NCBI GenBank assembly: GCA_023052935.1
Contig: CM041295.1
Span: forward strand, 22,258,880-22,322,879
Source: Piezodorus guildinii
Taxonomy: Eukaryota > Arthropoda > Insecta > Hemiptera > Pentatomidae
Length of the DNA: 64,000 bases
Reading direction: 5' to 3'
Below, piece after piece: positions 12,433 to 23,500 of this stretch. The translations under genes and the position numbers were made by a program. Positions within the stretch are counted from its first letter, which is position 1. Every line of letters starts with the position of its first letter. Under the pieces are notes generated by a model. It searched no databases. It worked only from the letters and a program-made list of their open reading frames with translations, and was not told the DNA's origin.

Positions 12433-12740
12433 ATTTTTTTTTTTTAATATTCATTTATTGAGACTTATTACAATCTGTAATATCATGAAAATAGATGAAA
12501 AATTAGCATTTGAGCCCTGCTAGACTATTAAATAAGAATTAAACCTATAAGATATTTAAACCCATCAAATTGTACATCCTTATAGCGAGTTTAACCAAAA
12601 TTAGATAAACTATCCAAGTCTCGCGGCAATCTTTTCAACGTAGGATTATTAAGAATTGAAGAGGGAGCAAGGATAAAAACTAGTGGATTAGCATAGGAAT
12701 GAAGTTTGCTATGAAAGGAATAGTATCTCTTATGTAAAAG
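12433..12740 (-). pseudogene. Jockey-type LINE 3' fragment, minus strand
   Basis: A T-run at 12435-12446 is the complement of the poly-A tail. Reading the minus strand gives SFHSKLHSYANPL and LKRLPRDL, which are the last conserved words of the Jockey protein. Heavily diverged from Jockey-A, with no open frame. Confidence 0.6.
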
Positions 12741-13384
12741 TTAAAAAAAAAAAAAATTAAATAAGTGCTGATTATTTTAATTCTTAAATTGCTGTCTCTG
12801 GCCGAAATGACAGACGTAAAACGATTGTTTTTCATAAGCAATTCGTTCAAATTTTTGGTATCGGTTCTTTCACCTTAACTGAACTGCTACGGCATCCCAG
12901 ATAGGAAAAGTCTCATTCAATGGTTCACAATCAAACTCAACAATGGAGAGTCCGAGAAAGAGGACAGGCTGCCATTGGGGAGAAATAAGATGACATTTAT
13001 CGCTTCCGCCTTCACTCCAGTTTGAATCAACAAAATAAAAGTAATTTCCCTAATAATAAAGGAATAATTTCAGTTCAAATTGTGCTAACTATTTATTTAA
13101 ATAACATAATGACGCGGAACTGCATCCTATATCTATTGACGTTCCATAATTACATTTCATGTAACATTTGCTTTGATTACACAACAGGGAAATTGGAATC
13201 CAGTTGTATATGCGGTACAATCATTAGCAGATGACGATATTCAAGGGATCAGATATCCTATTCAAATGCACAAAGAAATGGTAACAATTAATTTCTTCCG
13301 ACAATAATAATTTGTGGAAACTGAACAACCCTCACCCTCAAACATAACTCTATAAAATCAAATATACTTTTTTCAAGCATGAAG
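12741..13384. other. No gene seen
   Basis: Unique-looking sequence with a 70-codon frame at 13022-13234 that has no recognisable motif. Confidence 0.45.
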
Positions 13385-13612
13385 TAAAACCTGGTGCGCG
13401 CGGCACACGACTTTCACTTACTTTTCTCTCTTGTTGAAATCTATTCAAGATTTTTTTAAGATAGCCAGAGATGTAGAAAGAATAATTTACATCTAGTTTC
13501 GATTAATACATGTGTTTTATTAAAGAATCTATTTATAACAATAATAATAAAAACTTTATTCTGGGAATATGTCCTCTACGAATAACAATGTTGTACACTA
13601 CATATTAATATA
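13385..13612 (-). repeat. HER repeat 3' part, minus strand
   Basis: The complement of the HER end (ctggtgcgcgcggcacacga, then ctttcacttac) opens the block, followed by HER-like AT-rich sequence that runs up to the mariner at 13613. Confidence 0.6.
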
Positions 13613-14222
13613 TTGGGTTGTTTCACATGAAATGTCCGTTTTCATGTTAAAGAATTATTATTAAAAATAAGATATGAAAACAAGATAATTCTATTCAAAG
13701 TATTTACCTTCTTTTTCTACACATTTTTCCCAACCTGACACCAACTTTTTTATCCCCCAACTGAAAGACTCTGAGCTTTGAAGTGAAACAAAATCTGAAA
13801 ACGCACTTTTCACTTGTTCATAATTTTCAAAAAGTTTTCCTTTGACGAAGTTGCCTAAATTCCTGAACAGGTGGTAATCTGTTGGAGATAAGTCGGGAGA
13901 ATATGGTGGGTGCTGAAGAACTTCATAGCCCAGTTCTTTCAATTTTTGCACGGTATGTTTTGAAACATGGGGCCTTGCTGCCGCTCAGTGAGATCATGTA
14001 TCGAGCTTTTTTACTTTTCCAATACACTTTAAATGTTTGGAAAGGGTAGATGCACTTGCATTTAGTTGTGCTGAGAGTTCTTTAACTGTTTGGTAGGGGT
14101 TTCCTTCTACTGTATGTATGAGGACATCGTTGTCTATTTCGGACGGAGGTCTTCCTCGGGGCAAGTTTTCCAAGTCGGTATCCCCTGCTGAAAACTTAGC
14201 AAACGTCATCACTTCCTACGTC
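13613..14222 (-). mobile_element. Internally deleted mariner element, one end missing
   Basis: A TIR (ttgggttgtttcacatgaaa) lies at 13613 next to a TA dinucleotide. The minus strand encodes the N-terminal helix-turn-helix part of a mariner transposase (FAKFSAGDTDLENLPRGRPP, then ASASTLSKHLK; 14212-13994) and the C-terminal catalytic part (HPPYSPDLSPTDYHLFRNL; 13951-13691), which holds the third acidic catalytic Asp. The middle, with the first two catalytic Asp residues, is missing. The join (after HDLTERQ, into RPHVSKHT) shifts frame. The second TIR is lost, since HER sequence begins near 14226. Confidence 0.85.
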
Positions 14223-14225
14223 TTT

Positions 14226-15053
14226 TTTACTTTCACTTACCTATATATGAAATATATAGTAAGGGAAAGTATTGCCATCGTGAAGTTTTGAACGGAAATA
14301 CACGTTTTAGGGTCCTCTGTGTCCAAATGACCAAGTACTACAAAAAGGTCTGTGTGTGTGTGCATGAGTGGTATGGTAACTCCCGCGCGTGAACGGAAAA
14401 TCCTATGAAACTGAAATTTCATCAGATGTAACAAAAACTTTAATCAAAATCAGCTAACCAAAGAGCCACTTTATACTATGTATTTTGCACCTTGAAAACG
14501 GTTCTAAACAGTTCTTTTGATTAAACTCACTATGTCGATGTAAAATTGAACGGGCTTTAATATCATGTAGGTTTCATTCTGATTGAAATAATATGACAGG
14601 GCTTAAATGCCGATATTAAAAAATTTCTTCTTCTAAAGTAGATTTTAGAATTTTGTAGATTCGAAAAAAATAACCATATCCTTTGATTAGCATTGCTAAA
14701 ACACTGGATAATATAGAAGTTGAGCGAATTTAAATATCAAATAAAGGAGAAAAGTGTAAATATGTTTTTAATGCAATTTTTGTATTTTTGAACTTAACAG
14801 TAATATACATGTATTTTATACCTTTGGAATGTTAATGAGTTTAGAAAAAATATCCAATATATGCTATTGTAAAAGTTAACAGAGAGAGATAAAAAGCCAA
14901 TCAAACAAACTGATTGTCGTAGATAATAATATAATAGATTATTAAATAAAATACATGCTTCTATTAAAATCCAATTCATATAATTCTTTAAGAATTTATT
15001 TTCGTTTATATATTTGTTTAAAAATTCTTGAATTGATATAAATAATGAAGGTA
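14226..15053 (+). repeat. HER repeat, near full copy, first part
   Basis: Opens with the hairpin ctttcacttacctatatatg / aaatatatag. It then has the family's characteristic GC-richer core (aacggaaatacacgttttag; tgtgtgtgtg; actcccgcgcgtgaac; gccactttata) and an AT-rich second half. It is interrupted by SINE-B at 15054-15341 and resumes at 15342. No protein is encoded. I do not recognise the family. Confidence 0.7.
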
Positions 15054-15341
15054 GGGATCACTTGTAGCTGGGTGGCTAGCGTAACAGCCTCCCATGCTTA
15101 AGGTAACGGGTTCAAAACCGCAGGTGGTCCTAGGATTTTTAAATGGGAGTAAAAAATCCTTAGTTACGCCGTCCTTCGGAGGGGACGTTAAAAGGTGGTC
15201 CCGAGCCTGTGCGATGTCAGGCACTCGTTAAAGATCCCTATCCTAATAAAACTTGGATAGGCAAAATTTAGGACTCCCACTGTAGCATCGTCCGATTAGC
15301 CATAGTAGCATAAAGTGACGTTAAATAAATAAACAAACAAC
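15054..15341 (+). mobile_element. SINE-B, tRNA-derived SINE with 13-bp TSD
   Basis: Flanked by aataatgaaggta at 15041-15053 and 15342-15354. The head has a box A-like tagctgggtggctagcg and a box B-like gggttcaaaacc at the usual spacing. The body words gtgcgatgtcaggcactcgt and gttaaagatccctatcc recur at 33698-33986. Ends in a short A-rich (aaataaataaacaaac) tail. A polymerase III-type promoter is likely for the family. Confidence 0.9.
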
Positions 15342-15394
15342 AATAATGAAGGTAAGTGAAAGTCGTGTTTGGCGCGCACCAGATATTTCGTGAG
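15342..15394 (+). repeat. HER repeat, 3' terminus after the SINE-B insertion
   Basis: Right TSD followed by 'gtaagtgaaagtcgtgtttg' and 'gcgcgcaccagat', the standard HER end. Confidence 0.75.
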
Positions 15395-15465
15395 TGACCT
15401 GGGATTCGAAATCAGACCTTTAGAGTGGGAGACTAGCCACTTAGCCACGGGCTAATCCCCCAAAT
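15395..15465 (-). mobile_element. SINE-A fragment, minus strand
   Basis: Only the tRNA-like head is left: box B complement gggattcgaaatc and box A complement gccacttagccacgggct. Confidence 0.7.
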
Positions 15466-15529
15466 GAAAGTAAAAATCAAATAAACTCATTGGAATTTGT
15501 GTTCTTCATAGCCGTTCCTGGTTTGGCCC

Positions 15530-15871
15530 GTGTCAATATGTTCACCACCAGTCATGCTGGCGGTTGCTTCAGGGGTGAAAGAAATAATAATGATATTATG
15601 GTATTCCCTGGTATTTATAACCCATTACGGAGGCGGAGTTTTCCCCGTACCTAATTGGTCAGGTTATGACGTCAAGATATGCCTTCATTCTAATTGCTTG
15701 TTGTTCGCATTTCAGTTTATTATAGATTCTCTTTTTCTATTGATTCTTGTATTTTCTTTCTTTCATGTTTTTGCATGTTCTCTTATTTTGTCAAACTGTA
15801 CAGAGTTAATCTTATTTTCGAAGTGGCACGCTATTGTCCATCTTTATAACACTTCTGATTACGCTTGTTAA
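15530..15871 (+). other. Unrecognised 113-codon open frame
   Basis: Contains a hydrophobic stretch (FAFQFIIDSLFLLILVFSFF) that could form a membrane segment. I recognise no family. The high T content makes a chance frame rich in Phe and Leu likely. There is no splice or codon evidence of a host gene, so I treat it as unproven. Confidence 0.15.
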
Positions 15872-15910
15872 GAAAAAATAAAATAAATTTATTTTCTAAA
15901 AAAAAGTAAC

Positions 15911-15988
15911 TCACCTGTGATGCACGTCGCCCCCACGGAACAGACCAGTAGGACCCACCGGTGGGTCACCCCGGCGTGAACGTGTTAA
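15911..15988. repeat. GC-rich end-like sequence with a palindrome and TTAA, possible piggyBac-type terminus
   Basis: GACCCACCGGTGGGTC at 15952-15967 is a perfect 16-bp palindrome. It is followed by cggcgtgaacgtg and TTAA (15985-15988). piggyBac-type elements insert at TTAA. A partly similar block (caccggtggtacgcgccggc) lies near 46597. No partner end or transposase was found. Confidence 0.3.
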
Positions 15989-16055
15989 AATAGTTCTTTA
16001 CATTTTTTTTCAACTTTAAGTTTATTTTATTGTTCTTAAAATGACTTTAACAACT

Positions 16056-16096
16056 GAGGTAAGTTAAAGTCCTGGGCTACCCGTACTAGATTTTTC
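16056..16096 (+). repeat. HER 3' terminus fragment
   Basis: Reads gaggtaagttaaagtcctgg...tactagattttt, a diverged HER end. Confidence 0.5.
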
Positions 16097-16269
16097 TATT
16101 TGAGAAGGAGTAACTTTCGTCATTTACGGGGCACAAGATTTAAGATATGCACTTCTCTGTTTTCCCTCCCCTACATGGAACCAGGCATAATTTTCATAAA
16201 GATATAGTTTTTTCAATACAAGGTTTCTGTGATTTTAATTTAATGAATCATTGAAAACAAACTGCTAAT

Positions 16270-16784
16270 ATACAAGACAGTACTGAAACCTATCTGGGCC
16301 TAATGACTTGAACTGTGGGGGACAGCCAAATTTTCTAACATCAAACGCATTCAATCCTTCCAATCCAAAATCCTCCGAACAATAGTTAATGCTTCTTATT
16401 ATGTTACAAACCATACCTTACACCGCAACCTCAATATTCCATTTTTTTTAGACCTTATACCATCAAAATTCTCTAAATTCCGTCAGAACCTTATCCATCA
16501 CCTTAATCCGCTAGCTCAATCCTTATCCAGCTCCACCATCCTTACCATCCTCCTAGAAGGTTAAAACGGCAGTGGCCTCGAGACCTTCTGTAACATGTAC
16601 ATTGGAGTTCTAGCATTAGCTAGATTCTTCACTCACGTGCTGTATACTTGAGAATTGTATATAGGTATGAGTGACTTTTGTATATATTCTTATTGATTCA
16701 GTATTATATATATGTATATTATTTTACAAATTTATTGTTTTGTAAATTTTGTATATTATACAAATTGATTGTATTGTATATTAT
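16270..16784 (+). pseudogene. Jockey-B LINE, C-terminal end and first part of 3' UTR
   Basis: Encodes, with stops, CGGQPNF..IKRIQSFQSKILRTIVNASYYVTN and similar words matching the minus-strand Jockey-B copy at 57714-58544. The 3' UTR word 'tgagtgacttttgtatatat' follows at 16669. An RTE-like insertion breaks the UTR at about 16785; the UTR resumes at 17623. Confidence 0.75.
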
Positions 16785-17622
16785 TTTGTAGATATAATCC
16801 CGGTTTTGGGATATGCCGATGATCTGGTACTGCTAGGTGAAGACGAAGAAAACATACAACTAAATAAAATTGTATTAATTAAAACCGGTAAAGAAATAGG
16901 ACTCGAATTAAATACCGATAAGACGAAACATATGATTAGTAGCAGAAACGGTGGCGATCTTGGTGATATTGATATATCAGGGCATACTTTTGAACACGTA
17001 GAGATATTCAAGTGTTTAGGTTCAATGGTAGCAAGAAAAAATGAAATCCAGGAAGAAATAAAGTTCCGGTTAAAGGTGGGAAATGCGTGTTATTATTCAG
17101 TTGCTAAGTTACTTAGTTCGCGGCTCTATCTAAAAACTTAAAGGTTAGAATTTATAAAACTATTATTCTTCTGAAGGTTCTTTACAGATGTGAAACGTGG
17201 CCGCTTACTTTGAAGGATGAACAACGGCTGAAGGTTTTCGAAAGTAAGGTACTGCGTAAAATATTTGGTCCGAAAGAGAGGAGGCCACTGGGGGGGGGTT
17301 TAGAAGGTTGCACAACGCGGAATTGTGGAACTTGTATCCTGTGGATATAATTGAGTTGATAGCTTTGTGTAGATCTCAAATGGGCGATTAAAGCTGTTGG
17401 GCTCGATGAGGAGCGGATTCCGAGAAAGTTGGTATTCGCTGAACCGACTGGTAGGCGTCCGAAAGGTAGGCCGAAGCGTCGATTGGAGGATTGCGTTAAG
17501 GCTGATCTCGGGGGCTTGGGCTTGAACAGTGAACATTGGACGAGTCTGTGAATGTGGAATTTGGTGGTATCGGCATCGAACCTTCGGGTTCGCTAAGCCT
17601 ATTATTATTATATTATTATTAT
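16785..17622 (+). pseudogene. RTE-like LINE, second copy, inserted in the Jockey-B 3' UTR
   Basis: Carries IPVLGYADDLVLLGEDEENI (YADD box intact) and runs to the same SASNLRV-type end and ATT-rich tail as the 3216-4108 copy. It is frameshifted near 17130 (one base lost in 'cggctctatct') and further damaged at 17281-17300 and 17366. A TSD may be tattattttgta / tattgttttgta with one mismatch. Older than the first copy. Confidence 0.8.
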
Positions 17623-17720
17623 TGTTTTGTATATATTATGTGAATTTAGTACTATATCACTATTATAAATGTCCTAATTTGGACTGATTATTACTCAACA
17701 ATTTTTTTTTTTTTTTGCAA
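17623..17720 (+). repeat. Jockey-B 3' UTR, continued
   Basis: 'ttgttttgtatatattatgt' and 'tcctaatttggactgattatt' match the Jockey-B tail at 50285-50360. A T-run follows. Confidence 0.6.
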
Positions 17721-18325
17721 ATTTGATGAATCAAGCAACAGCTATTATTCATTCCTTTATTCTTAGGGATTTTAATCGGGATATTACTTTTTTGATCTTT
17801 GCAGCACATATTTGCGTTTTTTTTATTGTATTTTGTATGCTCTGATATGGTACTCCCGCAATGTTAAGATGAACACAGCAAAAAAACTCCTGGTATTAAT
17901 TCAAAATGTTAAAGAGTTACGGTTGAAAGCTGTCAAGACATAAGAGAAAGGTGTTTGCTCAACTGTTACCGCGGCAGCTGTAGTCGACTCACTAATAGTC
18001 CTAACTGCCATCCCACCCGTCTTCATCCATATGGATTCGGATCATTACCAAGTCTCCAGGATCTGTTTGCGTCCAATTCAAACTGAACAAATTATTTTCG
18101 CTTTGGATTTCACGCCTCGGAGTATGTTGCTATCTTCAATCCACATATGTATGGATAAACATTCCACAACTTGATGGGAAGGTAATTGGCCACTTGGAAT
18201 GGTTTGGAATTGACTACACATAGAGTTTTAAAAACTTGACATAATTAAACATTAGGGAAAATGAAACTTTTATTCATAAAGATACAAATAGGTTAAGAAG
18301 TTTGGAGGTTAGGTTTATTGTGCTA
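17721..18325. other. No gene seen
   Basis: Unique-looking, moderately AT-rich sequence without a frame or repeat match. Confidence 0.45.
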
Positions 18326-18613
18326 TGTATTGTGATGCATTGAGGATGCTGAGGGCTCTAAAATTTATTATTAAATAATTAATAAAGTAAACATTAATAA
18401 GCCTTTGTCGGCGAAACGTCAAAAGGAGTTTACCTCCATGGGACCCCTCAGCGATAGATACCTCGGAAAAGGATCCCCGGCTTAGGGTTCTTCCCATGTC
18501 AGCCCACCCGAGGTGACGAGGATGAGAGAGAAGATTCGGAAGGGCAGTCTTATTCTATCCTCAAGAAGATGTGAGTCGGGTTTCATCCAGAGGAAGAGAT
18601 GTCCGTCTGGGGG

Positions 18614-18656
<43 letters not shown>

Positions 18657-18905
18657 AGCTGGAGATCTAAGAGCCAAGAATAGATCCCACCTTCACAAGC
18701 TGAATAAGTTTTTATAGGTATTTCTTTTTGTAATATTGTATGGCAAAGGTAGTAGTGAAAATGTCCCTCAGTATTCTCAATCAAAGTTCTAGGCCATGTA
18801 TTAATTGAATCTTGTTTACTTTAATCTTACCCTGCATGCCACCTCTTAGATTGGTAAACACAATACCTTTGGAAAGGAAATCCAATGGTATCATTAAATA
18901 TAGTT
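18326..18905 (+). mobile_element. HHR-B repeat family, copy with intact GAAACGTC
   Basis: Same order as the 11527 copy: tgaggatgctgagggctcta, an AT-rich stretch, then GCC-TTTGTC-GGC-GAAAC-GTC at 18401-18420, the GC-richer body, a (GA)n tract and the 'ggaaatccaatggtatcatt' end. The 3-bp stem followed by GAAAC-GTC matches the second half of a hammerhead core. The upstream box is ttaataa instead of CTGATGA, so activity is doubtful. Confidence 0.65.
18618..18656. repeat. (GA)n microsatellite inside HHR-B
   Basis: About 39 bases of GA. The sister copy at 11527 lacks the expansion (it has cagagagagcag). Confidence 0.9.
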
Positions 18906-19044
18906 TATATATGGATTAAATATATTAGGCAAGCTAGTTTTTGAAGGTACCGCTGCCTTAGAAAAGCAGCCTGTCAAAAACATAGCAATATCAAGAGTAC
19001 TGAGAGGAATTTAAATAATTTTAATATTGAACTAATTAATATAA

Positions 19045-19200
19045 TGTTATGTATTGAGGATACTGAGGAATGTAGAGTCATCATTGGATAATTACTATAT
19101 TAATTAAATAAATATTAATAAGCCTTTGTCGGCGAAAGTTCAAAAGGTGTTTGCCTACCTCCCCTACATTTCCCCATCAGTCTGTCCTCCCCCCCGCGGT
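19045..19200 (+). repeat. HHR-B family, third copy (start only)
   Basis: 'ttatgtattgaggatactga' and 'aagcctttgtcggcgaaagt' at 19121-19140 match the family start and core. The sequence then diverges into unrelated C-rich DNA. It sits in direct orientation after the 18326 copy. Confidence 0.55.
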
Positions 19201-19317
19201 ACCAGGAACCCCTGGTAATTTCTCCCAGCGGCAGCAGAAAAGAATATTAAGGGTGGACAAAAGATGAAAATAAGATCACTAAGGCTTACAACAACACCTT
19301 AAATATATTAAAAATAT

Positions 19318-19830
19318 TTCTTTTTTTTTCTTATTTATTATTCATATTTTATTGAATTTTACAACTGTATTAACATAAATACAATAAGTAAAACTGTTGA
19401 ATTAGAGTAAAGGGCGTGAAAGGCTTGTGAAGAAACTACCCAGCGGTAGAACTTCGATGTTTATTTAAGTAAGTAGATCCCGAGGCCATCTTCTTTTCAA
19501 TCGCCTCGGAGGGTTGTCAGGAATATGTGAGGTTGATAAGTTGCGGACAAGAGGGTTTATATGGGCTGGGAGTTTGGAATTAAAAGTGGTATATCTGGTA
19601 CGAGAAAGGTCTGCCACAAATGGGATATTAAGGTCGTTATGGATGATTTTTATTTGTGACGAAATAAGGAGCATTTAGGATTTTGCGAAGGATTTTGGAT
19701 TGTAAGGATTGGATACGGGAGGAATTAGATGGCTTAGTAGTGCCCCAAAGCTCAATTCCATATGTCCAGATGGGTCTGATGACGGTAACATAAAAATATT
19801 TCTTAAAATTAGTTTTCACACAACTACGAT
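19318..19830 (-). pseudogene. Jockey-A LINE, 3' end, minus strand
   Basis: T-run at 19321 (complement of poly-A), then tacaactgtatt and the 3' block. Minus-strand frames give IRPIWTYGIELWGTTKPSNS (19819-19637) and, after a frameshift, PPRRLKRRWPRDLL (19674-19465). 5' truncated. Confidence 0.8.
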
Positions 19831-20440
19831 CGGTCGCTTTTCATTACACTTTCGGATGCAGAAGCAACATCTCTTTGAATTATAACAGAACTATTGGCTA
19901 AATAGGACTGAATCAATTAATGTTAAAAATAATCTGGAATTATTTTAGTATACAGCAGACATAGATATGAGAAATTCGCATAAGACCAATGACAAGGTTT
20001 AGACATCACGGTGACCGTTAGAGAGAGCGAGAGAATAAAATAAACAGAGATAATAAGAAAGTGATGGAGTTGCTTGGTGGTTACGCCCCCCCAACTCCAA
20101 CCCCCATCACCAGCCTTTGACCCTCTGATCATTCGTTATCTGAATTGATCGTGCACCTTCCTCGACACGAAACCTTTCAAGAATGATCTGACTTAAAGAT
20201 TAAAAATTAACTTGGCAAACTCACTTCCTTACTCTACTAATTGTTCTTAAGAACTTTTTATGGAACATTATCATTTATTTTTAAGTATTTACAGATATAT
20301 GTCCAAATAAATCGATTTTTAGTTATTGATAATTTAAGATGGAATAGAAATGATTAATACAAACTTATTAATACAAACAATAAAAAGTATACGATTACAC
20401 TTGAGGGCTTATAAAGAAAATAGATTTTCTAATTCCAGAA
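19831..20440. other. No gene seen
   Basis: Unique-looking sequence with a C-rich patch at 20085-20105. No supported feature. Confidence 0.45.
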
Positions 20441-20479
20441 TACTCTTTCATCTGTTACTCTAATACATCCCCATCCGAA

Positions 20480-21440
20480 TACAAAAATGAATTCACCAAT
20501 CTGCTCCATACTCTTCCGGATACCTTTTTAATCTATGCAGATGAATCAAAATCATAAGAATCTACAGCCTGTCCATTCGTTACACACAAATCAACATACA
20601 AAATAAAACTGCATAAACTATGTAACATTTATACTGCAGAGCTTCAAGCGATAGTGTCAGCCTTACACTACGCTATGTCAGTTCCAACAAACTCAATCAC
20701 CATCGTTACAGACTCATTGAGTGCCTTAAAAGGTTTACGTATCATGTACCCTCGCCAACCTCTCGTCCTAAGGATCCATCGATACATTCATATGCTCAAG
20801 GAATTAGAAAAGACGGTGTGCTTTATTTGGATCACAAGCCATATGAGGATAGTTGGTAATGAGCTGGCGGACAGGGCCGCACAACAAGCACTCGCCCTTT
20901 CGGGTCAAGGCGTAGCTATCCTCACTCCGCGAGATATATCTCATCCACTCCGAAAGGAAATATCAGATGCCTGGCAGTCCATGTGGGACGAAAGTTCTGC
21001 TAGCAAACTAAAAAACGTTAAAAAAAAACAGTAAAGCCTTGGTCCTCATCATATCGCTCAAATCGCAGAGCGAACATGATCCATATTCAACTCATTACCA
21101 AACGACTACCCCCTAAGTGCCAACACTGTGATAATATCTTAACTATCAGCCATATTTTAGAAGAATGCCCTTTTTATAGGACAAGTTTGAACAAATTTAG
21201 ACTCAGACCTAATATATCCTCCATACTCTCTAATAATGAATATAATATTTTGGCGCTCTTCAGGTTTCTTAGGAGTCACCTAATATTTAATAAAATAAAG
21301 TATTCTAATTTAATTTTATTTTTATCTCATTATTATTACTGTTGTTATAAGCTTAGCCTACTAATTTCTATTTTTATTTTTGATTAAAAAGAACTATAGG
21401 CGTTTATGACCCCTGGGTTTTACGCCTCAAAACCCCACAT
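20480..21440 (+). pseudogene. LINE fragment with RNase H domain and zinc-knuckle-like C-terminus
   Basis: 20520-20650 reads, with stops, an RNase H start (IYADESK). 20640-21034 continues AELQAIVSALHYA, TDSLSALKGL and the strand before the last catalytic Asp (WITSHMRIVGNELADRAA). In an RNase H fold these carry the Asp, Glu, Asp, Asp catalytic set; the DES, AELQA, TDS and ELAD words are present. A second frame (21076-21387) has CQHCDNILTISHILEEC, a Cys-Cys-His-Cys knuckle. This is the tail of an I-, R1- or Outcast-type LINE. 5' truncated and frameshifted at 21035. Confidence 0.8.
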
Positions 21441-22253
21441 AACAACAACAAGGACTCAAGGAATAAATATTGCTGGTTTACAATATTAAAGAGTTAATCT
21501 CTAGTCGGAACCACGAGCAATAAATTTCCAACATTTTTCCTAACTAATGGAGAAAACATTAGTTCAAATCGTGCAACTATATAAAAAAGTCCGAAATTTT
21601 TACGTTGATAAAACTCTAACCTGTCACTAAGAATAGGAAGGTGACACTCGGGTAGAAAAGAATGGTTTTTACTTCTTTGAAAAAACATTTTATTTCAAAT
21701 AAAAACTAATGATCAACGTTTCGGAGTATTTTCTCTGTCTTCAAGATCCTATAAACATTTTCAAAAATCATTACAAAACATCAAAAACAGTTAATTTTAA
21801 TATAATCTCTATATCTCTTTCATATTTAAAAAAATATTAATTCAGGTATCCAAATTAACAATGTTACTTTAAAAAATATGATTAATACATGCAATTCTTT
21901 AAACATTTATGCTACCGAAAAGGTCCCTTGAGAACCAATTCATTTTATTCCCTTTCGTCTTTTAGTGTTATAAATTAAACTCAAATGTGAAACATTTCCT
22001 TTCATAATGTAAAAATAGTTTTATAACTATAGCAAATAAAATCTAGAATTTAATGAAAAATAATCAAATAAAATAACTTATCAATTCTTGGATGAGATCT
22101 TATAAATATATATAAATGTTTCACCTGAATGATTGCGTAATGTATGTAGGTAATCCAAGTAGCCTAAAGATGTTTTAAATTGTCAGAAATTTGTTAATGT
22201 TAACTAATATTCATTTGAAGAATTGAAATTGAACATTACATCTCAATTTAATA
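21441..22253. other. AT-rich stretch with one hammerhead-like core, no gene
   Basis: Minus strand at 21752-21715 reads ttgaagacagagaaaatact and then ccgaaacgttgatc, a weak hammerhead-like core with GAAAC-GTT. The rest has no recognised element. Confidence 0.4.
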
Positions 22254-23300
22254 CAAAATACAGGCTATTTTAAAGGGGCTATAATGTCAACATACCAGGA
22301 GCCAAAGGGTGTAGTACGCTTAAATGGGCAAGAGTACAAAGTGTTTAGGATGGAAAAGGGAGTAAAACAGGGTGATTCCCTAAGTCCCCTTTTGTTTATT
22401 GTATATATCGATGAGATTGCCTCAATTTGCAAAAGACGCACAGCCAGAATGCACATGGGCCAATGGTACCTGTATCGTGTTGTTATACAGTTCCTCTTGT
22501 TTGCTGACGATATAGTGCTTATAGCAGAATCCCCAGAGCAGCTTCAGCAGGCAGTGACGGAGTGGAATGAGGAACTGAAGAGAAAGGGAATGACAATCAA
22601 TTCCAGAAAAAGCAAGGTTCTTCAAGTTGGTAGAGCTCAAGAAGATGTACAGATCTCCTGTGGTGGAGAATTGATAGACGTGGTGGCAGATTTCACGTAT
22701 CTAGGCACGGTGATCAGTAGATCTGGGAAATTGGATTCAGAAATCTCAAGTAGAATTTCCAAGGCTAATTCCGTCTATTATCATATCTGGAACACGGTTA
22801 TCGGAAAAAGAGAAGTAGCCCGGAACGTGAAGTTACACCTATTCAAGTCCATCTTCCTACCGGTGCTTCTCTATGGAGCAGAGAGCTGGATTATGAATGA
22901 AAGGCTACAAAGTCGCACCACTGCTTCGGAAATGAAGTTTCTTAAAAGAAGTGTGGGGAAGACACGGAGGGACTTTGTCCGGAATGAAAGGGTCAGGGAA
23001 GAGCGTAATGTTTGCTCTGTTCTGGAAGTTCTAGACAAGAGGCAAGTGGGATGGTACGGGCATGTCTGCCGAATGGACCACCACCGGAACCCAGTTAAAA
23101 CAGTGGATGTAAGGCCCGTAGGAAGATGACCTAGAGAACGCCCAAGGACCTCCTATATCACTCACATGGAGCGAATAGGAATGCGTAGAGGTAAAACTGT
23201 GAACGAGATAAGAAACCTTGCCAGGAACAGAAATGGTTAGTACCAATGGCTGGGAGCTCGCCCACGCTAAAAGGCAAATGGGTCGAAGAGAAAGAAGAAG
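22254..23300 (+). pseudogene. RTE-clade LINE, reverse transcriptase to C-terminus
   Basis: An almost intact frame from 22284: RLNGQEYKVF, GVKQGDSLSPLLFI, the catalytic FADD box (QFLLFADDIVLIAESPEQL), KSKVLQVGRA, FTYLGTVISRSG, LPVLLYGAESW, then RQVGWYGHVCRMDHH. A single TGA at 23128 replaces an Arg codon in a PVGRxPRERPRTSY motif, and the frame then continues to about 23270. The 3' end is an AAGAAGA-rich tail near 23300. The endonuclease and first reverse transcriptase blocks are absent. It is different in sequence from the 3216 family. Confidence 0.85.
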
Positions 23301-23304
23301 ATAT

Positions 23305-23500
23305 TCTAATTTATTTCAATGATATGTACATAGAGATGTCATTGTGACTTTTTTTTTATCTTTTCTTCTTCCTTTCGTTATTCAAAGGTGATTGAATCGA
23401 CTTACTATTGTCATAATTGTTTTTAACCAGTTATAATTTTTGCTTTGTTCATAAATATTATTCTTAAGAGACATTATTCCAGAATAAAGTTTCTTATCCT
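23305..23500 (+). repeat. CR1-like LINE 3' UTR
   Basis: 'atatgtacatagagatgtca' at 23323 is repeated at 63872. The block ends with ccagaataaagtttcttatc, the terminal signature of the CR1-like copies at 10435 and 49375. Confidence 0.6.

Noticed and set aside
15530..15871. 113-codon frame as a host gene
   Set aside because: T-rich, Phe/Leu-biased, no recognised family, and no upstream or downstream gene context.
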